Positions 26,287-36,785 of a DNA stretch of 64,000 nt are shown here, piece after piece (position 1 is the first letter of the stretch; every line of letters starts with the position of its first letter). The stretch comes from Lyngbya aestuarii BL J (GTDB taxonomy: Bacteria; Cyanobacteriota; Cyanobacteriia; Cyanobacteriales; Microcoleaceae). Location of the stretch: NCBI RefSeq assembly GCF_000478195.2, contig NZ_AUZM01000018.1:1-64000 (forward strand). The letters are read 5' to 3'. The notes under the pieces are model-generated. The model was not told the DNA's origin. It searched no databases and was given only the letters and a program-made list of their open reading frames with translations. The translations under genes and the position numbers were made by a program.

Positions 26287-28677
26287 ATGACGATCGCGCC
26301 TGGGAAGCAGATTACCTTCAAAACCTCCCCCTATTTAGAGTTAAATAATCAAGGGGAAATCATCCATTTTGAACTGACTCAAGATCGCCATTTCCTCGGA
26401 CGCGATACTCGATTGGTTGATCTGGTTGTTCCTCCCCAATGGCAAGTGATTTCAAGTTGTCACGCAGTTTTTCGCAGGGTGGGAGAGTCTTACTGGATCT
26501 ATGACGGAGACGGGCAGGAACCCAGTACCAATGGATTATTTATTAATCATACTCGTATTACTCCGTTTGAGGGCTATTTGCTGAATAATGGCATTGAAAT
26601 TAAAATCGGTCAAAATCCTCAAAATTTAATTCGACTGCGTTATTTCAATCCAAATACTTTAGCTTCTCTGACTCAATTTAGCAGTGAATATATTGCTTTA
26701 GAAAATCGCTCTGTTTTATTGGGTCGAGATCCGGCTGCTACTCTGCATTTAGATTCGCCTGTTGTCTCTCGTCGTCATGCTATTCTTGAACCCGATGGTC
26801 GCGGAGATTATTTACTACGAGACTATAGCAAACAAGGGGTATTTGTCAATGGTAAACGGGTTAAACAATCGATCAAAATCAGTGATCGCGATACCATTCG
26901 GATCGGGCCGTTTACACTGATTCGACAGGGAGATACTCTCGAATTATGCGATACAGGAACTCAAATTCGTTTAGATGCACAGCGCCTTTTACGTCTCGTT
27001 AAAGACCGTTCTAATAACGCGAGAGTGTTGCTCAATGACCTTTCTTTTGCCATTGAACCGGGTCAATTTGTGGCTTTAGTGGGCGGAAGTGGGGCCGGAA
27101 AATCAACTCTAATGCGAACCCTTTTAGGCATTAGTCCGACAACAAAAGGAAAAGTTTATATTAATGGAGAAAGTTTACGCAAAAATTTCTCGCTGTATCG
27201 CACTCAAATTGGTTATGTTCCTCAAGATGATATTATTCATCAAAATCTCACCGTTAAAGAAGTCTTAGAATACGCCGCAAAATTACGACTTCCCCCGGAT
27301 ACTGAGGTGAATGAAATTGTCCAGAAAACTCTCTATGAAATTGAAATGTTGGATCGGGGTCAGGTGTTAGTTAGTCAACTGAGTGGCGGTCAACGGAAAC
27401 GGGGTAGTATTGGGGTTGAACTGTTAACAAATCCTGTACTTTTCTTTTTAGATGAACCGACATCAGGACTTGATCCGGGTTTAGATAAAAAGATGATGTT
27501 ATTGTTGCGAAAGCTGGCAAGTCAAGGACGAACGATTATTTTAGTGACTCACGCTACTGCTAATATTAAACTTTGCGATCGCATTATCTTTTTAGGACGA
27601 GGCGGACGTTTATGTTATTTCGGCCCACCTCAACAAGCCTTTGAGTTTTTCCAAGTTGAAAGTGATGATTTTGCAGATATTTATAATTTACTCGAAGAAG
27701 AAAATAATGCTCATGCTTGGGCGGCTCAATTTCAGCGTTCCAATGATTATAAACAATATGTTGCGAATCATTTGAGTATTGGAGAACCGCAACCGACAAC
27801 CATTGCTCCTCCGCCTCCAAAACAGGCTTCAATCCCAGAACAATTATCTATTTTAACTCAACGCTATTTTCAACTGATCAAACGCGATCCGGTTAATTTA
27901 TTGCTGAACTTATTAACGGCTCCTGTGGGGATTATTTTAATCCGATTAGCCATCCGAGATCAAGATCCGTTTGTGAGCGAACCGAGTCTGAAAATTGCCT
28001 CTTTAGCCCGACAAGTTTTGTTTGTTTTTACCTCAGCAGCGCTGTGGGTTGGGTTATCGAGTTCTCTACAAGAAGTGGTGAAAGAAACTGCAATTTATTT
28101 GCGGGAAAGGCTCGTTAATTTGGGTTTAGTTTCTTATCTGGGTTCTAAGTTTATTGTGCTGTCGGGTTTGGCAATATTACAAACAATTTTAATGAGTATC
28201 GTGATTTTAGTTTGCTTCCAACATCCCGCTTATGAGTTGATCTCATGGCCAATTGGCGTTAGTATCACCAGTTTTTTAACCCTAATTAGCTGTATGAGTT
28301 TGGGATTAATGGTATCAGCAATTGTCAAAAATAGTTCCCAGGCAAATAGTGCTTTACCGTTAATCTTACTCCCCCAAATTATTTTTTCTGGCGTTTTATT
28401 TAAAATGGAAGGGTTAGGGCGGGTTGTTTCTTGGTTGATGTTAAGTCGTTGGTCTATTGGGGCTTATGGTTCTTTAGTAAATGTGAATGCGTTCATTCCT
28501 GAACCCGTACAGTTACCGGATGGAACGACGGTATCTCAACCCATTGAAGCTTCTTCTGTTTATGACCCCACTTGGCAAAATTTGGGCTTAAACTGGGGAA
28601 TATTAATTTTACATCTTGTGATTTATTTAGGTTTAACTTGGTTTGTACAAAAGCGGAAAGATATTTTACCGTCTTAA
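26287..28677 (+). CDS. FHA-domain ABC transporter (ABCG/ABC-2 type fused permease)
   Basis: 796 residues. Two N-terminal FHA domains (about 30-115 and 135-215; FLGRD..., LLGRDPAATLHLDSPVVSRRHA) bind phosphothreonine peptides. An ABC ATPase follows (about 240-450: GGSGAGKST, signature LSGGQRKR, Walker B VLFFLDEPTSG), then an ABC-2 membrane part with about six transmembrane helices (about 550-796). This half-transporter layout of white/ABCG type with FHA domains is common in cyanobacteria; the substrate is unknown. The FHA domains suggest control by a Ser/Thr kinase, which is not in the window. Confidence 0.93.
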   Translation: MTIAPGKQITFKTSPYLELNNQGEIIHFELTQDRHFLGRDTRLVDLVVPPQWQVISSCHAVFRRVGESYWIYDGDGQEPSTNGLFINHTRITPFEGYLLNNGIEIKIGQNPQNLIRLRYFNPNTLASLTQFSSEYIALENRSVLLGRDPAATLHLDSPVVSRRHAILEPDGRGDYLLRDYSKQGVFVNGKRVKQSIKISDRDTIRIGPFTLIRQGDTLELCDTGTQIRLDAQRLLRLVKDRSNNARVLLNDLSFAIEPGQFVALVGGSGAGKSTLMRTLLGISPTTKGKVYINGESLRKNFSLYRTQIGYVPQDDIIHQNLTVKEVLEYAAKLRLPPDTEVNEIVQKTLYEIEMLDRGQVLVSQLSGGQRKRGSIGVELLTNPVLFFLDEPTSGLDPGLDKKMMLLLRKLASQGRTIILVTHATANIKLCDRIIFLGRGGRLCYFGPPQQAFEFFQVESDDFADIYNLLEEENNAHAWAAQFQRSNDYKQYVANHLSIGEPQPTTIAPPPPKQASIPEQLSILTQRYFQLIKRDPVNLLLNLLTAPVGIILIRLAIRDQDPFVSEPSLKIASLARQVLFVFTSAALWVGLSSSLQEVVKETAIYLRERLVNLGLVSYLGSKFIVLSGLAILQTILMSIVILVCFQHPAYELISWPIGVSITSFLTLISCMSLGLMVSAIVKNSSQANSALPLILLPQIIFSGVLFKMEGLGRVVSWLMLSRWSIGAYGSLVNVNAFIPEPVQLPDGTTVSQPIEASSVYDPTWQNLGLNWGILILHLVIYLGLTWFVQKRKDILPS

Positions 28678-28711
28678 AATTATCTTCTGTTCTCAAAATA
28701 TCCAAATTATT

Positions 28712-29173
28712 ATGAATTATTGGTTAATTAAGTCTGAACCCAGTGTTTACAGTATTGAAAAGATGCAGCAGGAAAAAAGCTGTATTTGGGATGGTGTTCG
28801 CAACTACCAAGCTCGAAATTTTTTGCGGCACATGGTTCGGGGAGATTTAGTTTTTTTCTATCATTCTAACACTAAACACCCAGGAATTATCGGATTAGTA
28901 CAGGTGATTGAAACGGAGATTATTGATCCCACTCAGTTTGATACGAACAGTCAATATTATGATCCAAAATCAACTTCTGAAAACCCCCGTTGGCAAACTG
29001 TGCGAGTCGAGTTTGTTGAACAGTTTCCGAGTGTGATTACTTTGGCTCAACTCAAACAAGAATTTACACCGGATGATTTATTGTTAGTGAGGCGAGGAAA
29101 TCGTTTGTCGGTGATGCCTGTCGCCCAGGACATTGCTGAGAAAATTCTGGGCATGAAAATCCCTAAAGATTAA
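28712..29173 (+). CDS. EVE-domain protein
   Basis: 153 residues, a single EVE (PUA-like) domain: MNYWLIKSEPSVYSIE, WDGVRNYQARNFLR and DLVFFYHSN are signature segments. EVE domains bind modified bases in RNA or DNA in characterised cases. The frame is open upstream, but the ATG at 28712 matches the family start. It begins 35 bases after the transporter stop and could share its transcript. Confidence 0.93.
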   Translation: MNYWLIKSEPSVYSIEKMQQEKSCIWDGVRNYQARNFLRHMVRGDLVFFYHSNTKHPGIIGLVQVIETEIIDPTQFDTNSQYYDPKSTSENPRWQTVRVEFVEQFPSVITLAQLKQEFTPDDLLLVRRGNRLSVMPVAQDIAEKILGMKIPKD

Positions 29174-29230
29174 CGGTTGGTTTCCGTTGTTAAGATCTCA
29201 ATTCAATAATTATTTCGTGTAAATAGTAAC

Positions 29231-29488
29231 TTATATTCCACAGACTACAAGTCTATTTATTAGAGAAAACATACCCCTCTCACCCCAGATATTACTAACT
29301 TTATATGGGAGATGTCCCTTCCATCGAGCTGAGAGATCAAACACCATTTCTCGTTTAATACGTTGTTTTAATTCAAATCTTATTGGCTCACTCGCAGAAA
29401 TAATCAATTCTTTTTGAAATGAACCCAACTTTTCATAGAGAATATCTAAATTATCTTTTAAATCAGCTAACCGTTGGCGATCGCTCAT
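29231..29488 (-). CDS. Small hypothetical protein, possibly truncated coiled-coil domain
   Basis: 85 residues. The first about 45 (LADLKDNLDILYEKLGSFQKELI ... LKQRIKRE) resemble a helical domain seen at the N-terminus of larger cyanobacterial multi-domain proteins. The remaining C-terminal half has no relation to it and looks like read-through into non-coding DNA. This suggests a truncated remnant, or a short stand-alone protein. I cannot assign a function. Confidence 0.4.
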   Translation of the reverse strand: MSDRQRLADLKDNLDILYEKLGSFQKELIISASEPIRFELKQRIKREMVFDLSARWKGHLPYKVSNIWGERGMFSLINRLVVCGI

Positions 29489-29743
29489 TATTGCTTCCTA
29501 ACTACTTTTTGATCTCAAGCTAAAATCTCTATTCGGCGTTGAAGCTTCTAGAGTCTGTTTTAAGTTTAGCAAGCTCTTACAACTCTTGTAATTTACTCTG
29601 ACATCTCTCGGGAGAAAGAAATCTGATGGATTTTGCGATCGCTTTGTTGAACTTGGGTAAAAATCCGTACCCCGATAGACGAAAGAATCGGTAAAAATCT
29701 ATTAGAATGTAGTACAGGCATTACACAGGGACTTAAAGCGGCG

Positions 29744-32386
29744 TTGATTCAAGCAGAAACCTTAGAACTATTAGAATGGCAGCGTTTATGTCATCATCTC
29801 GCCACCTTTGCGACAACCAAGCTAGGGGCAGTTGTGACACGTAATTTGCCAATTCCCCAAACTCCCTCGGAAACATTGGAGTTGTTGGCGCAAACCAAAG
29901 AAGCCTATCAACTCGAATTGCAGTTAAGCAGTGGACTCTCACTTCAGGGTATTCAAGATATTGGTGACGCCCTCGAACGTGTTGAACGTCATGGAATACT
30001 CTCAGGAGAGGAACTTCTTAATATTGCCACAACTCTCGCAGGTGCGCGACAGCTTCGACGCCAAGTAGACGCCCACGAAGAAGACGTTCCGGTGTTGGCG
30101 GAGTTGGTGTCTGAGTTGCGAACTTACCCCGAATTAGAACAAGAAATTCACCGATGTATTGACGATCGTGGGGATGTTACTGATCGGGCTAATCCAAAAT
30201 TAACAGATATTCGGATTAAACTCAAAAGTACACGCGATCGCATTTATCAGATTCTACAAAGCATTTTACAACGTAAAGCCGGAGCCATTCAAGAACAGCT
30301 AATTACCCAAAGAGGCGATCGCTTTGTGATTCCAGTCAAAGCCCCCCAAAAAGATCAAGTTCAGGGTATTGTTCACGATACTTCAGCCAAAGGTGGAACC
30401 CTTTATATTGAACCCAAATCAACGATAGAACTCAATAATCAACTTCGACAATTACAACGACGAGAACAGATCGAAGAAGAAGCCGTTCGCCAGGTTTTAA
30501 GTGAACAAATAGCAGAAGTTCAGCCCGACTTAGAACGATTGTTAGTGATTGTCACCACGATTGATTTAGCCGTATCTAGAGCGCGTTATGGTTTATGGCT
30601 AGAAGCCAATCCACCCACATTTACAAACCTCAAAATTCAAGACGAAACGGTTGAATGTGTTCTTCCTTCCGATACCGATAAAACCCGATTTCAAAACCCA
30701 GTCACATTACGACAACTTCGCCATCCGTTGTTAGTTTGGCAACAGCAAAATGAACAAGGTACGCCTGTTGTTCCCATTGATGTGACGATTAAACCTTCTA
30801 TTCGGGTTGTCGCGATTACCGGGCCGAATACGGGCGGAAAAACGGTAACGTTGAAAACGATTGGTATGGCTGCACTCATGGCGAAAGTGGGGCTATTTAT
30901 TCCGGCCAGAGAACCTGTAGAATTGCCCTGGTTTGATTTGGTTTTAGCTGATATTGGAGATGAACAATCTATCGAACAAAGTTTATCGACTTTCTCGGGT
31001 CATATTCGTCGAATTAGTCGGATTTTAAACGCCATTTCTGCTGTTAATGTAGAAACGATTAATCAATCATCCATACCCGTTACCCATCAGCAGTTAGGTA
31101 CAGACGATAGTGAGGTTGAACCTGTTCAAAACCAACAAGAAGAAGTAGAAATAATTGAGGAAGTTGATTCTCTAGAAACCTTAAAAGCAAAGATCAAAGA
31201 TCCCGAATATCAGGTATCAAATACTCTGATTTTACTCGATGAAATTGGGGCGGGAACTGACCCCACAGAAGGGAGTGCTTTAGCAACAGCTTTGTTACAG
31301 TCTCTGGCTGATTCTGCTTTATTAACAATAGCAACGACTCACTTTGGTGAATTAAAAGCGTTAAAATATCAAGATGAACGATTTGAAAATTCTAGCGTAG
31401 AATTTGATGAAAAAACCCTACAACCCACCTATCGTTTATTGTGGGGAATTCCCGGACGTTCTAATGCGTTAAAAATTGCCCAACGGTTGGGTTTGAAGTC
31501 GGAAATTCTGGAAACTGCGGCTTCTTATTTGGGGGGAAGTTCCCAGGATGTTAATGATGTGATTGCCGGGTTAGAAGCCCAACGGAAACAACAGGAAACT
31601 AAAGCCGAAGAAGCGAGTAAGTTGCTGAAAGAAACAGAACGCTTGCATCAAGAACTGATCCGAAAAACAGCCCTTTTGAAAGAACGAGAACAGGCACTTA
31701 AACGGGAGCAAGAACAAGCGATTCAAGAAACATTAATTCAGGCTAAAGGGGAAATCGCTCAAGTGATTCGCCGTTTACAACAAGGTCAACCCAAAGCCCA
31801 AGACGCCCAAAAAGCAACAGAAACTTTAGATAAAATTGCAGAGCAACGTCTTCCTTCTCGTAAACAAAAACCTCCTGAAAAACCTAAATTTAAGCCGAAA
31901 GTTGGCGATCGCATTCGGATTCCGAGTATTGGTCAAACCGCAGAAGTGATGAACGAACCCGATGAAAATGGTCAACTTATGGTTCGTTTTGGTATAATGA
32001 AAATGAACGTTGGGTTAGCTGAAATCGAGTCTCTCGATGGTCAAAAAGCCGAGATTTCAACAAAAAGTAAAAGTTCAGACAAAGCCAAAAGTTCAAAATC
32101 AGAAGCCACTGTTTCTGAACCTGAGAAAAAAGCAACCGTTCGGACTTCTAAAAATACAATTGACTTACGGGGAAAACGAATCTCAGAAGCTGAAATTGAG
32201 ATTGATCGAATGTTAGGTCAAATGGTTGATTTTGCAGCGATCTGGATTATTCATGGAAAAGGCACAGGACAACTCAGACGAGGAGTTCAAGAATTTCTCA
32301 AAAATAATCCTTTAGTTGATCGCTTTGAGTTAGCCACTCAAGCAGAAGGGGGGGCTGGCGTAACGATAGCTTATCTCAAAGAGTGA
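29744..32386 (+). CDS. mutS2: Endonuclease MutS2
   Basis: 880 residues. Order: N-terminal MutS core (LEWQRLCHHLATFATTKLG), ATPase with Walker A GPNTGGKT near residue 358 and Walker B LILLDEIGAGTDP, a coiled-coil clamp (about 600-690), KOW-like segment, and a C-terminal Smr nuclease domain (IDLRGKR, HGKGTGQLR). An insertion of about 60 acidic residues lies between the ATPase motifs (about 440-495). MutS2 acts in suppression of homologous recombination and ribosome rescue in studied species. The start is TTG at 29744; there is no in-frame ATG or GTG between it and an upstream stop. Confidence 0.96.
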   Translation: MIQAETLELLEWQRLCHHLATFATTKLGAVVTRNLPIPQTPSETLELLAQTKEAYQLELQLSSGLSLQGIQDIGDALERVERHGILSGEELLNIATTLAGARQLRRQVDAHEEDVPVLAELVSELRTYPELEQEIHRCIDDRGDVTDRANPKLTDIRIKLKSTRDRIYQILQSILQRKAGAIQEQLITQRGDRFVIPVKAPQKDQVQGIVHDTSAKGGTLYIEPKSTIELNNQLRQLQRREQIEEEAVRQVLSEQIAEVQPDLERLLVIVTTIDLAVSRARYGLWLEANPPTFTNLKIQDETVECVLPSDTDKTRFQNPVTLRQLRHPLLVWQQQNEQGTPVVPIDVTIKPSIRVVAITGPNTGGKTVTLKTIGMAALMAKVGLFIPAREPVELPWFDLVLADIGDEQSIEQSLSTFSGHIRRISRILNAISAVNVETINQSSIPVTHQQLGTDDSEVEPVQNQQEEVEIIEEVDSLETLKAKIKDPEYQVSNTLILLDEIGAGTDPTEGSALATALLQSLADSALLTIATTHFGELKALKYQDERFENSSVEFDEKTLQPTYRLLWGIPGRSNALKIAQRLGLKSEILETAASYLGGSSQDVNDVIAGLEAQRKQQETKAEEASKLLKETERLHQELIRKTALLKEREQALKREQEQAIQETLIQAKGEIAQVIRRLQQGQPKAQDAQKATETLDKIAEQRLPSRKQKPPEKPKFKPKVGDRIRIPSIGQTAEVMNEPDENGQLMVRFGIMKMNVGLAEIESLDGQKAEISTKSKSSDKAKSSKSEATVSEPEKKATVRTSKNTIDLRGKRISEAEIEIDRMLGQMVDFAAIWIIHGKGTGQLRRGVQEFLKNNPLVDRFELATQAEGGAGVTIAYLKE

Positions 32387-32464
32387 TGACGACGAAGTTT
32401 AGGCTAAACTTTCTCTGCCTTTTCTGCTTGTTTATTGCTAATAATAACCTCAAGACAACAGGGC

Positions 32465-32773
32465 TTAGAGAATAAATAGGGCGACTACAGCCATAAAGAT
32501 GAGAAAGCCGACAATACCTCCTCCAGAGTCCTCTTTTCTAGACTCGGCTTTGCTGTACCCGCCTCCATAGCTGTTGTAGCTGCTGCTGCTCTCGGTACGA
32601 TATCCTCCGCTACTACCGGATTTTTGGCTGCTAGAGGAGCCTTTACTCTTGTCTCTAGACTGAGATCGAGAGAAGTCTCGCTGAAAGTCGCAGTTAAGAC
32701 ACTGAAAAACGTCGGGATGACGCTGAACAATGGTTCGTTTACCGCATCTTGGACATTCTACTCCATCTTGCAT
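32465..32773 (-). CDS. Small zinc-ribbon membrane protein
   Basis: 102 residues from the ATG at 32773, which follows AGGAGA. An N-terminal zinc ribbon (CPRCG and CLNCD, about residues 7-28) is followed by a Ser/Gly/Tyr-rich linker and one C-terminal transmembrane helix (GFLIFMAVVALFIL). An open frame reaches 11 codons further upstream, but the ribosome site supports the shorter form. The role is unknown. Confidence 0.7.
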   Translation of the reverse strand: MQDGVECPRCGKRTIVQRHPDVFQCLNCDFQRDFSRSQSRDKSKGSSSSQKSGSSGGYRTESSSSYNSYGGGYSKAESRKEDSGGGIVGFLIFMAVVALFIL

Positions 32774-33146
32774 GAGTGAGTTCTCCTGATAGTATTGTTT
32801 GTTCACATCGAGTGAGGGGTTTGACCCCTACTTGGTTTTAACCCACACTAATTTATTCCGGCAACCTATCCTGCGAAGGATAAACAGTTTTCCACTGGCT
32901 GATATCCTGCTTTTCTGGCTTGCTGTGCGGCTTTTCGGCTCGGATAAAAAAAATTTATACTTCTTGGGTTCCGTGAACCAAAACCCTCTCAAGTCCCACT
33001 CAATCTCCTTTTTTGCCAAGACTGAGGGCTTGACGGCTGAATCTACTGTATTAAAAGATACTATTTTCAGCGTTTGACAGGAGTAACTTAACTGTAGCGA
33101 TATTAAGCCTACCCTGTCGTCTGACTAAAGGAAGAAGAAGTATAGA
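32774..33146. other. Intergenic region with no supported gene
   Basis: 373 bases. Two overlapping frames on opposite strands (32828-33019 minus, 32799-33077 plus) lack ribosome sites or good starts and are not called. Confidence 0.4.
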
Positions 33147-33704
33147 TTATCTTCGGGATTTGAAACCTTGAACAAAATTAATCCATTGCGATACTTTTGA
33201 ACCCGTAATATCTAAAATCGGAATCGAACGAGTTTCGGTATACACTCCGGTATGTTCAACAAAATTTTTAACAACTGTTGGTTCGCTTTGACCTAAACCA
33301 TAGGTATCAACAATCTGATTTGCTAAATTACAACTAATATAAAATTCTCCCATCTCTATACTGCCATTTCCGGCTTGATAAAACCAATTTCTACCCCCCG
33401 CATCTTGACCATACTGACGTTGCATCTGTTGGCATTCATCATAGGTCATCTCAAACATTTTAGCGATATGAACATCATACAGACGCAATTGACCCCCATA
33501 AGCCGATTGAGTTGTATCTTGATTGGGAACAATCATGGTATACATTCCTTCTCCATATTCTAGCGTCATTGGAACTTCTGTTGACTGAGCTATTGTTTGT
33601 GAAGTATTTCCGACAGATAGCGTAATTCCAGATAAATTGATTAATCCAAGTATGGGAACGGTGAAAAGCGATCGCGCCAAAATGTTATACTGTTTTTTCG
33701 TCAT
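33147..33704 (-). CDS. Secreted hypothetical protein
   Basis: 185 residues with an N-terminal signal peptide (about 1-40, hydrophobic core LFTVPILGLINLSGITL). The mature part holds two conserved-looking cysteines (DECQQM, ISCNLA) that could form a disulfide in the periplasm. No family is recognised. It lies between mutS2-side genes and the end of the cheA gene on the same strand, 92 bases downstream of cheA, so read-through from the phototaxis operon is possible. Confidence 0.55.
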   Translation of the reverse strand: MTKKQYNILARSLFTVPILGLINLSGITLSVGNTSQTIAQSTEVPMTLEYGEGMYTMIVPNQDTTQSAYGGQLRLYDVHIAKMFEMTYDECQQMQRQYGQDAGGRNWFYQAGNGSIEMGEFYISCNLANQIVDTYGLGQSEPTVVKNFVEHTGVYTETRSIPILDITGSKVSQWINFVQGFKSRR

Positions 33705-33796
33705 TTTCTTGAATCCTATTTGTTAATGATTTTGGAGCTAACTTGATCTAACTTTCTCAAGTCTGTCATCTGATTTTTCCATTGTCAATGCCTTGA

Positions 33797-36679
33797 TTAG
33801 CACTGAGCTTGTAAGATCTCAATTAACTCTTGCTTCACCCACGGCTTTGTCATGTAACCATTTGACCCTAACTGTTGAGCTAATTGACGATAGCGATCAC
33901 TTTTTCGAGACGTTAACATGAGTACAGGAAGCTTTTCTCGGGAGAATTTGCGACGACAATGACTTAGAAATTCTAACCCATTCATCTCAGGCATTTCTAA
34001 GTCACAAATCACGAATTTTATTTGAGGATATCGTTGCAATTTAGCTAATCCGTCTTTACCGTGTTGAGCAGGAATTACAGTATATCCTTCTTGCTGCAAT
34101 GTTGCACACAAAGATTGACGGGTTGTGAGTGAATCATCTATCACTAAAATAGTCATCTGTTTTTTAGTTTGAGATGTTGACTTAATCTCACTCTGAATTA
34201 GCATTACTTTGTCAGTTGTTGCTTGTTGTTTTTGTTGCCATTCTTCTAACAACACCGGACTATCAATCACTGGAACTAAACGACCATCCCCTAATATTGT
34301 ACAACCATAGAAATAAGACGGTGCTTTTAATACTTTTCCAAAGGGTTTAATGGTTAAATTTTGTTCCATTAAAACTTGATCAATTCTTAAGCCAATAGTT
34401 TCTAATCCTTCCGATAACAACAATACCATGACCTTTCCTGAAAATTGTGCAGTTCGGTTTTTTTCCAAAGCAGAGAGATGAGATTGTTCAGGATGAGTAG
34501 GAGTTCCCCGATAGCGATAGTTTGACAATATTGACTGAACTAAAGGAACTTTTTGTCCTAACCAGTTATAAACTTGTCCGCTTTCATGAGACTCAATTTC
34601 TTCTGGAGAAGCGGAAACAACTGCCCCCACAGTATCCATTGCAATTGCAAATAAATAATCATCAATTTGAAAGACTAAGAGTTTGGTAATGGTCAGTGAC
34701 CACGGTAGACGGAGAATAAACTTTGTCCCTTCATTGACTTCAGAGACTATAGTAATATTACCTTTTAAAGCTTTGACTTGATGAGAAACGGCTTCAAGTC
34801 CAACCCCTCGCCCGGATAAGTCAGTGACGCGATTTGTTGTTGAAAAATCCGGTAAAAAGAGTAAATCATATAACTGATTTTTGGTGAGATGTTGGGCATC
34901 TGTTTTAGAGATAAGTCTTTTTTCAACTGCTTTTTTCCTAATTTTTTCTAGATTAATTCCTCGACCATCATCTTGAACTTCGAGATAAATATAGTTTCCT
35001 TGATTATAGGCTTTTATTTCTATTTTTCCTTCGATAGGTTTCTGTTTCTTTTGACGAATTTCTGGGGGTTCGATACCATGATCAAAAGCATTTCTCACGA
35101 GATGAACAAGCGGATCATAAAGTTTTTCTAAAACGGCTTTATCAATTAAAGTCTTCTGACCGATGAGGTTTAATTTAACTTTTTTACCTTTGCGAATAGA
35201 TAAATCTCGCACCATTCTTGGAAATCTATTGAATAGAGATTCTATAGAAATCATCCGAGTTTCTGTGAGATTTTTTTGAACTTGTTGGAGGGTTTGTTGT
35301 CGCTTTTTGACAATTTGCTGACTTTGAAAACTAAGCAATTTCATTTCATACAAAATCTGCTCGACTTTCTCCATTTCATCTAAGGTCTTTTGAACATCAG
35401 TTTTCAGCAAACCTGCTTGATCCCAGTCTTCTAGGTTGAGATGATTATTTGGGGAACTATTAAATTCGGTGGCTTCTTGGAGTCTACCGATAAATTTATG
35501 AAACTGATTCCAACTTTTACTTAGTGTTTCTAAAGAAGATTTTAATTGCTGATTTTGGAGTAAAAAGCTATTGTCTTGAGTTGCCAACTCCCCAACTAAA
35601 TTATTAATCGATTCTAAACGATTTAGATCAACTCGCACTCCTAATGTTAGTTGATTGTTCTCTCCAGAATCAGCAGCAATGATCGCAGTTGATAATGGTT
35701 TTGATGTTTCTTCAGGAGGGGTTTCTGTTACTTTTTGGGAGGATTTTTCTGGAGGTTGAGGAGAATCTTGAGTTAAGGTTAAGGTAGAAACAGACTGATC
35801 CGCAATTTTATGATTATTTTGGCGAGATTTTGGCGAGGTTTGAGATGAAGTTTTAGCAGAAGTTTTATGAACAGTTTGAGAATTTGTTTGAGAACTTGAT
35901 TGAGTTTGAGATTGAGTTAACTTTAAAAGCATTTCACTGGGTTTTCCGCCAGAGGTGCGATCGCCAGATAATACCGCTTTTTGAGCTTCCCAAAAGTCAA
36001 CTAACGCGAGTTTACCAATTTTTATACTTAACTTTGGATTAACTTGAATGGCTTTAATTGTCACCTCTGCAATCATCGCAAACCCGGGCAAACTGAGCAT
36101 TTTCCCCAGTGTTGCAAAGACTTCTGCTTGATTTTTTAACTCCTCAGAAAGATTATAATTTTGAGGATGAATTAACATCTGTTTCCAACGTCGTAACCCA
36201 GACGGAACTTCTTCCTTAAACAGAAATATAGTCATATCTGTTTCCATCGGAACTTCAGGAAGTTCTGAAGCTTCATCTAAGGAATGTCCGAGTAAGGCTT
36301 CAATTTTTGGAAAAATCAACTGTGAACGTTTAGCAACTGCTTCTTGTTGACATTTACCCTTTTCAATTTGTTCAAGAATCGGCGATCGCAAACAGTCAAA
36401 CGCCTGTAACAATAACTCCTCTAATTCTAAGCTAAAAACCGTATCCTTAGCGTACAATGCCCGAATTGCATTTTCCAAGTTGTGAGCAATATCTTGAACC
36501 CCCATCAACCCCACACAAGCCGCCCCTCCTTTGATCGAATGCGCCGCCCGCATCAGGGAGTGAAGTTTGGGCATTTCATGTTCTTGCGTCAGCGTCATTA
36601 ACCCTTGTTCTAAAATTTGCAAGAGTTCTAAAGATTCTTGTACAAAAAATTCATAAGCTTGGTCATTAGTATCAATCAT
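33797..36679 (-). CDS. CheA-type hybrid histidine kinase of the phototaxis cluster (PixL-like)
   Basis: 960 residues. Order: Hpt domain with phospho-acceptor HSIKGGAACVGL (near residue 47), a Gln/Ser/Thr-rich linker (about 255-330), CheA dimerisation and HATPase domain (VRNAFDHGIEPPE, DDGRGIN, LSGRGVGLEAV), a CheW-like domain (about 655-805), and a C-terminal receiver (about 845-960) with ICDLEMP phospho-site. This hybrid layout is that of PixL/PilL kinases that control type IV pilus phototaxis. It is the last gene of the pix-ordered operon, 106 bases after the MCP gene. Confidence 0.93.
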   Translation of the reverse strand: MIDTNDQAYEFFVQESLELLQILEQGLMTLTQEHEMPKLHSLMRAAHSIKGGAACVGLMGVQDIAHNLENAIRALYAKDTVFSLELEELLLQAFDCLRSPILEQIEKGKCQQEAVAKRSQLIFPKIEALLGHSLDEASELPEVPMETDMTIFLFKEEVPSGLRRWKQMLIHPQNYNLSEELKNQAEVFATLGKMLSLPGFAMIAEVTIKAIQVNPKLSIKIGKLALVDFWEAQKAVLSGDRTSGGKPSEMLLKLTQSQTQSSSQTNSQTVHKTSAKTSSQTSPKSRQNNHKIADQSVSTLTLTQDSPQPPEKSSQKVTETPPEETSKPLSTAIIAADSGENNQLTLGVRVDLNRLESINNLVGELATQDNSFLLQNQQLKSSLETLSKSWNQFHKFIGRLQEATEFNSSPNNHLNLEDWDQAGLLKTDVQKTLDEMEKVEQILYEMKLLSFQSQQIVKKRQQTLQQVQKNLTETRMISIESLFNRFPRMVRDLSIRKGKKVKLNLIGQKTLIDKAVLEKLYDPLVHLVRNAFDHGIEPPEIRQKKQKPIEGKIEIKAYNQGNYIYLEVQDDGRGINLEKIRKKAVEKRLISKTDAQHLTKNQLYDLLFLPDFSTTNRVTDLSGRGVGLEAVSHQVKALKGNITIVSEVNEGTKFILRLPWSLTITKLLVFQIDDYLFAIAMDTVGAVVSASPEEIESHESGQVYNWLGQKVPLVQSILSNYRYRGTPTHPEQSHLSALEKNRTAQFSGKVMVLLLSEGLETIGLRIDQVLMEQNLTIKPFGKVLKAPSYFYGCTILGDGRLVPVIDSPVLLEEWQQKQQATTDKVMLIQSEIKSTSQTKKQMTILVIDDSLTTRQSLCATLQQEGYTVIPAQHGKDGLAKLQRYPQIKFVICDLEMPEMNGLEFLSHCRRKFSREKLPVLMLTSRKSDRYRQLAQQLGSNGYMTKPWVKQELIEILQAQC

Positions 36680-36785
36680 TTTTTGAGAGAAGATAGAGTT
36701 AAGAATCTAGAATATCATGCTCTGTAGAGACATTACAGACAACGCCTCTACATTAGAAAAACAATTAACAATTTACCGCCCTATA

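Noticed and set aside
32799-33077. Overlapping open frames on both strands upstream of the zinc-ribbon gene
   Set aside because: They contradict each other, and neither has a good start or family.
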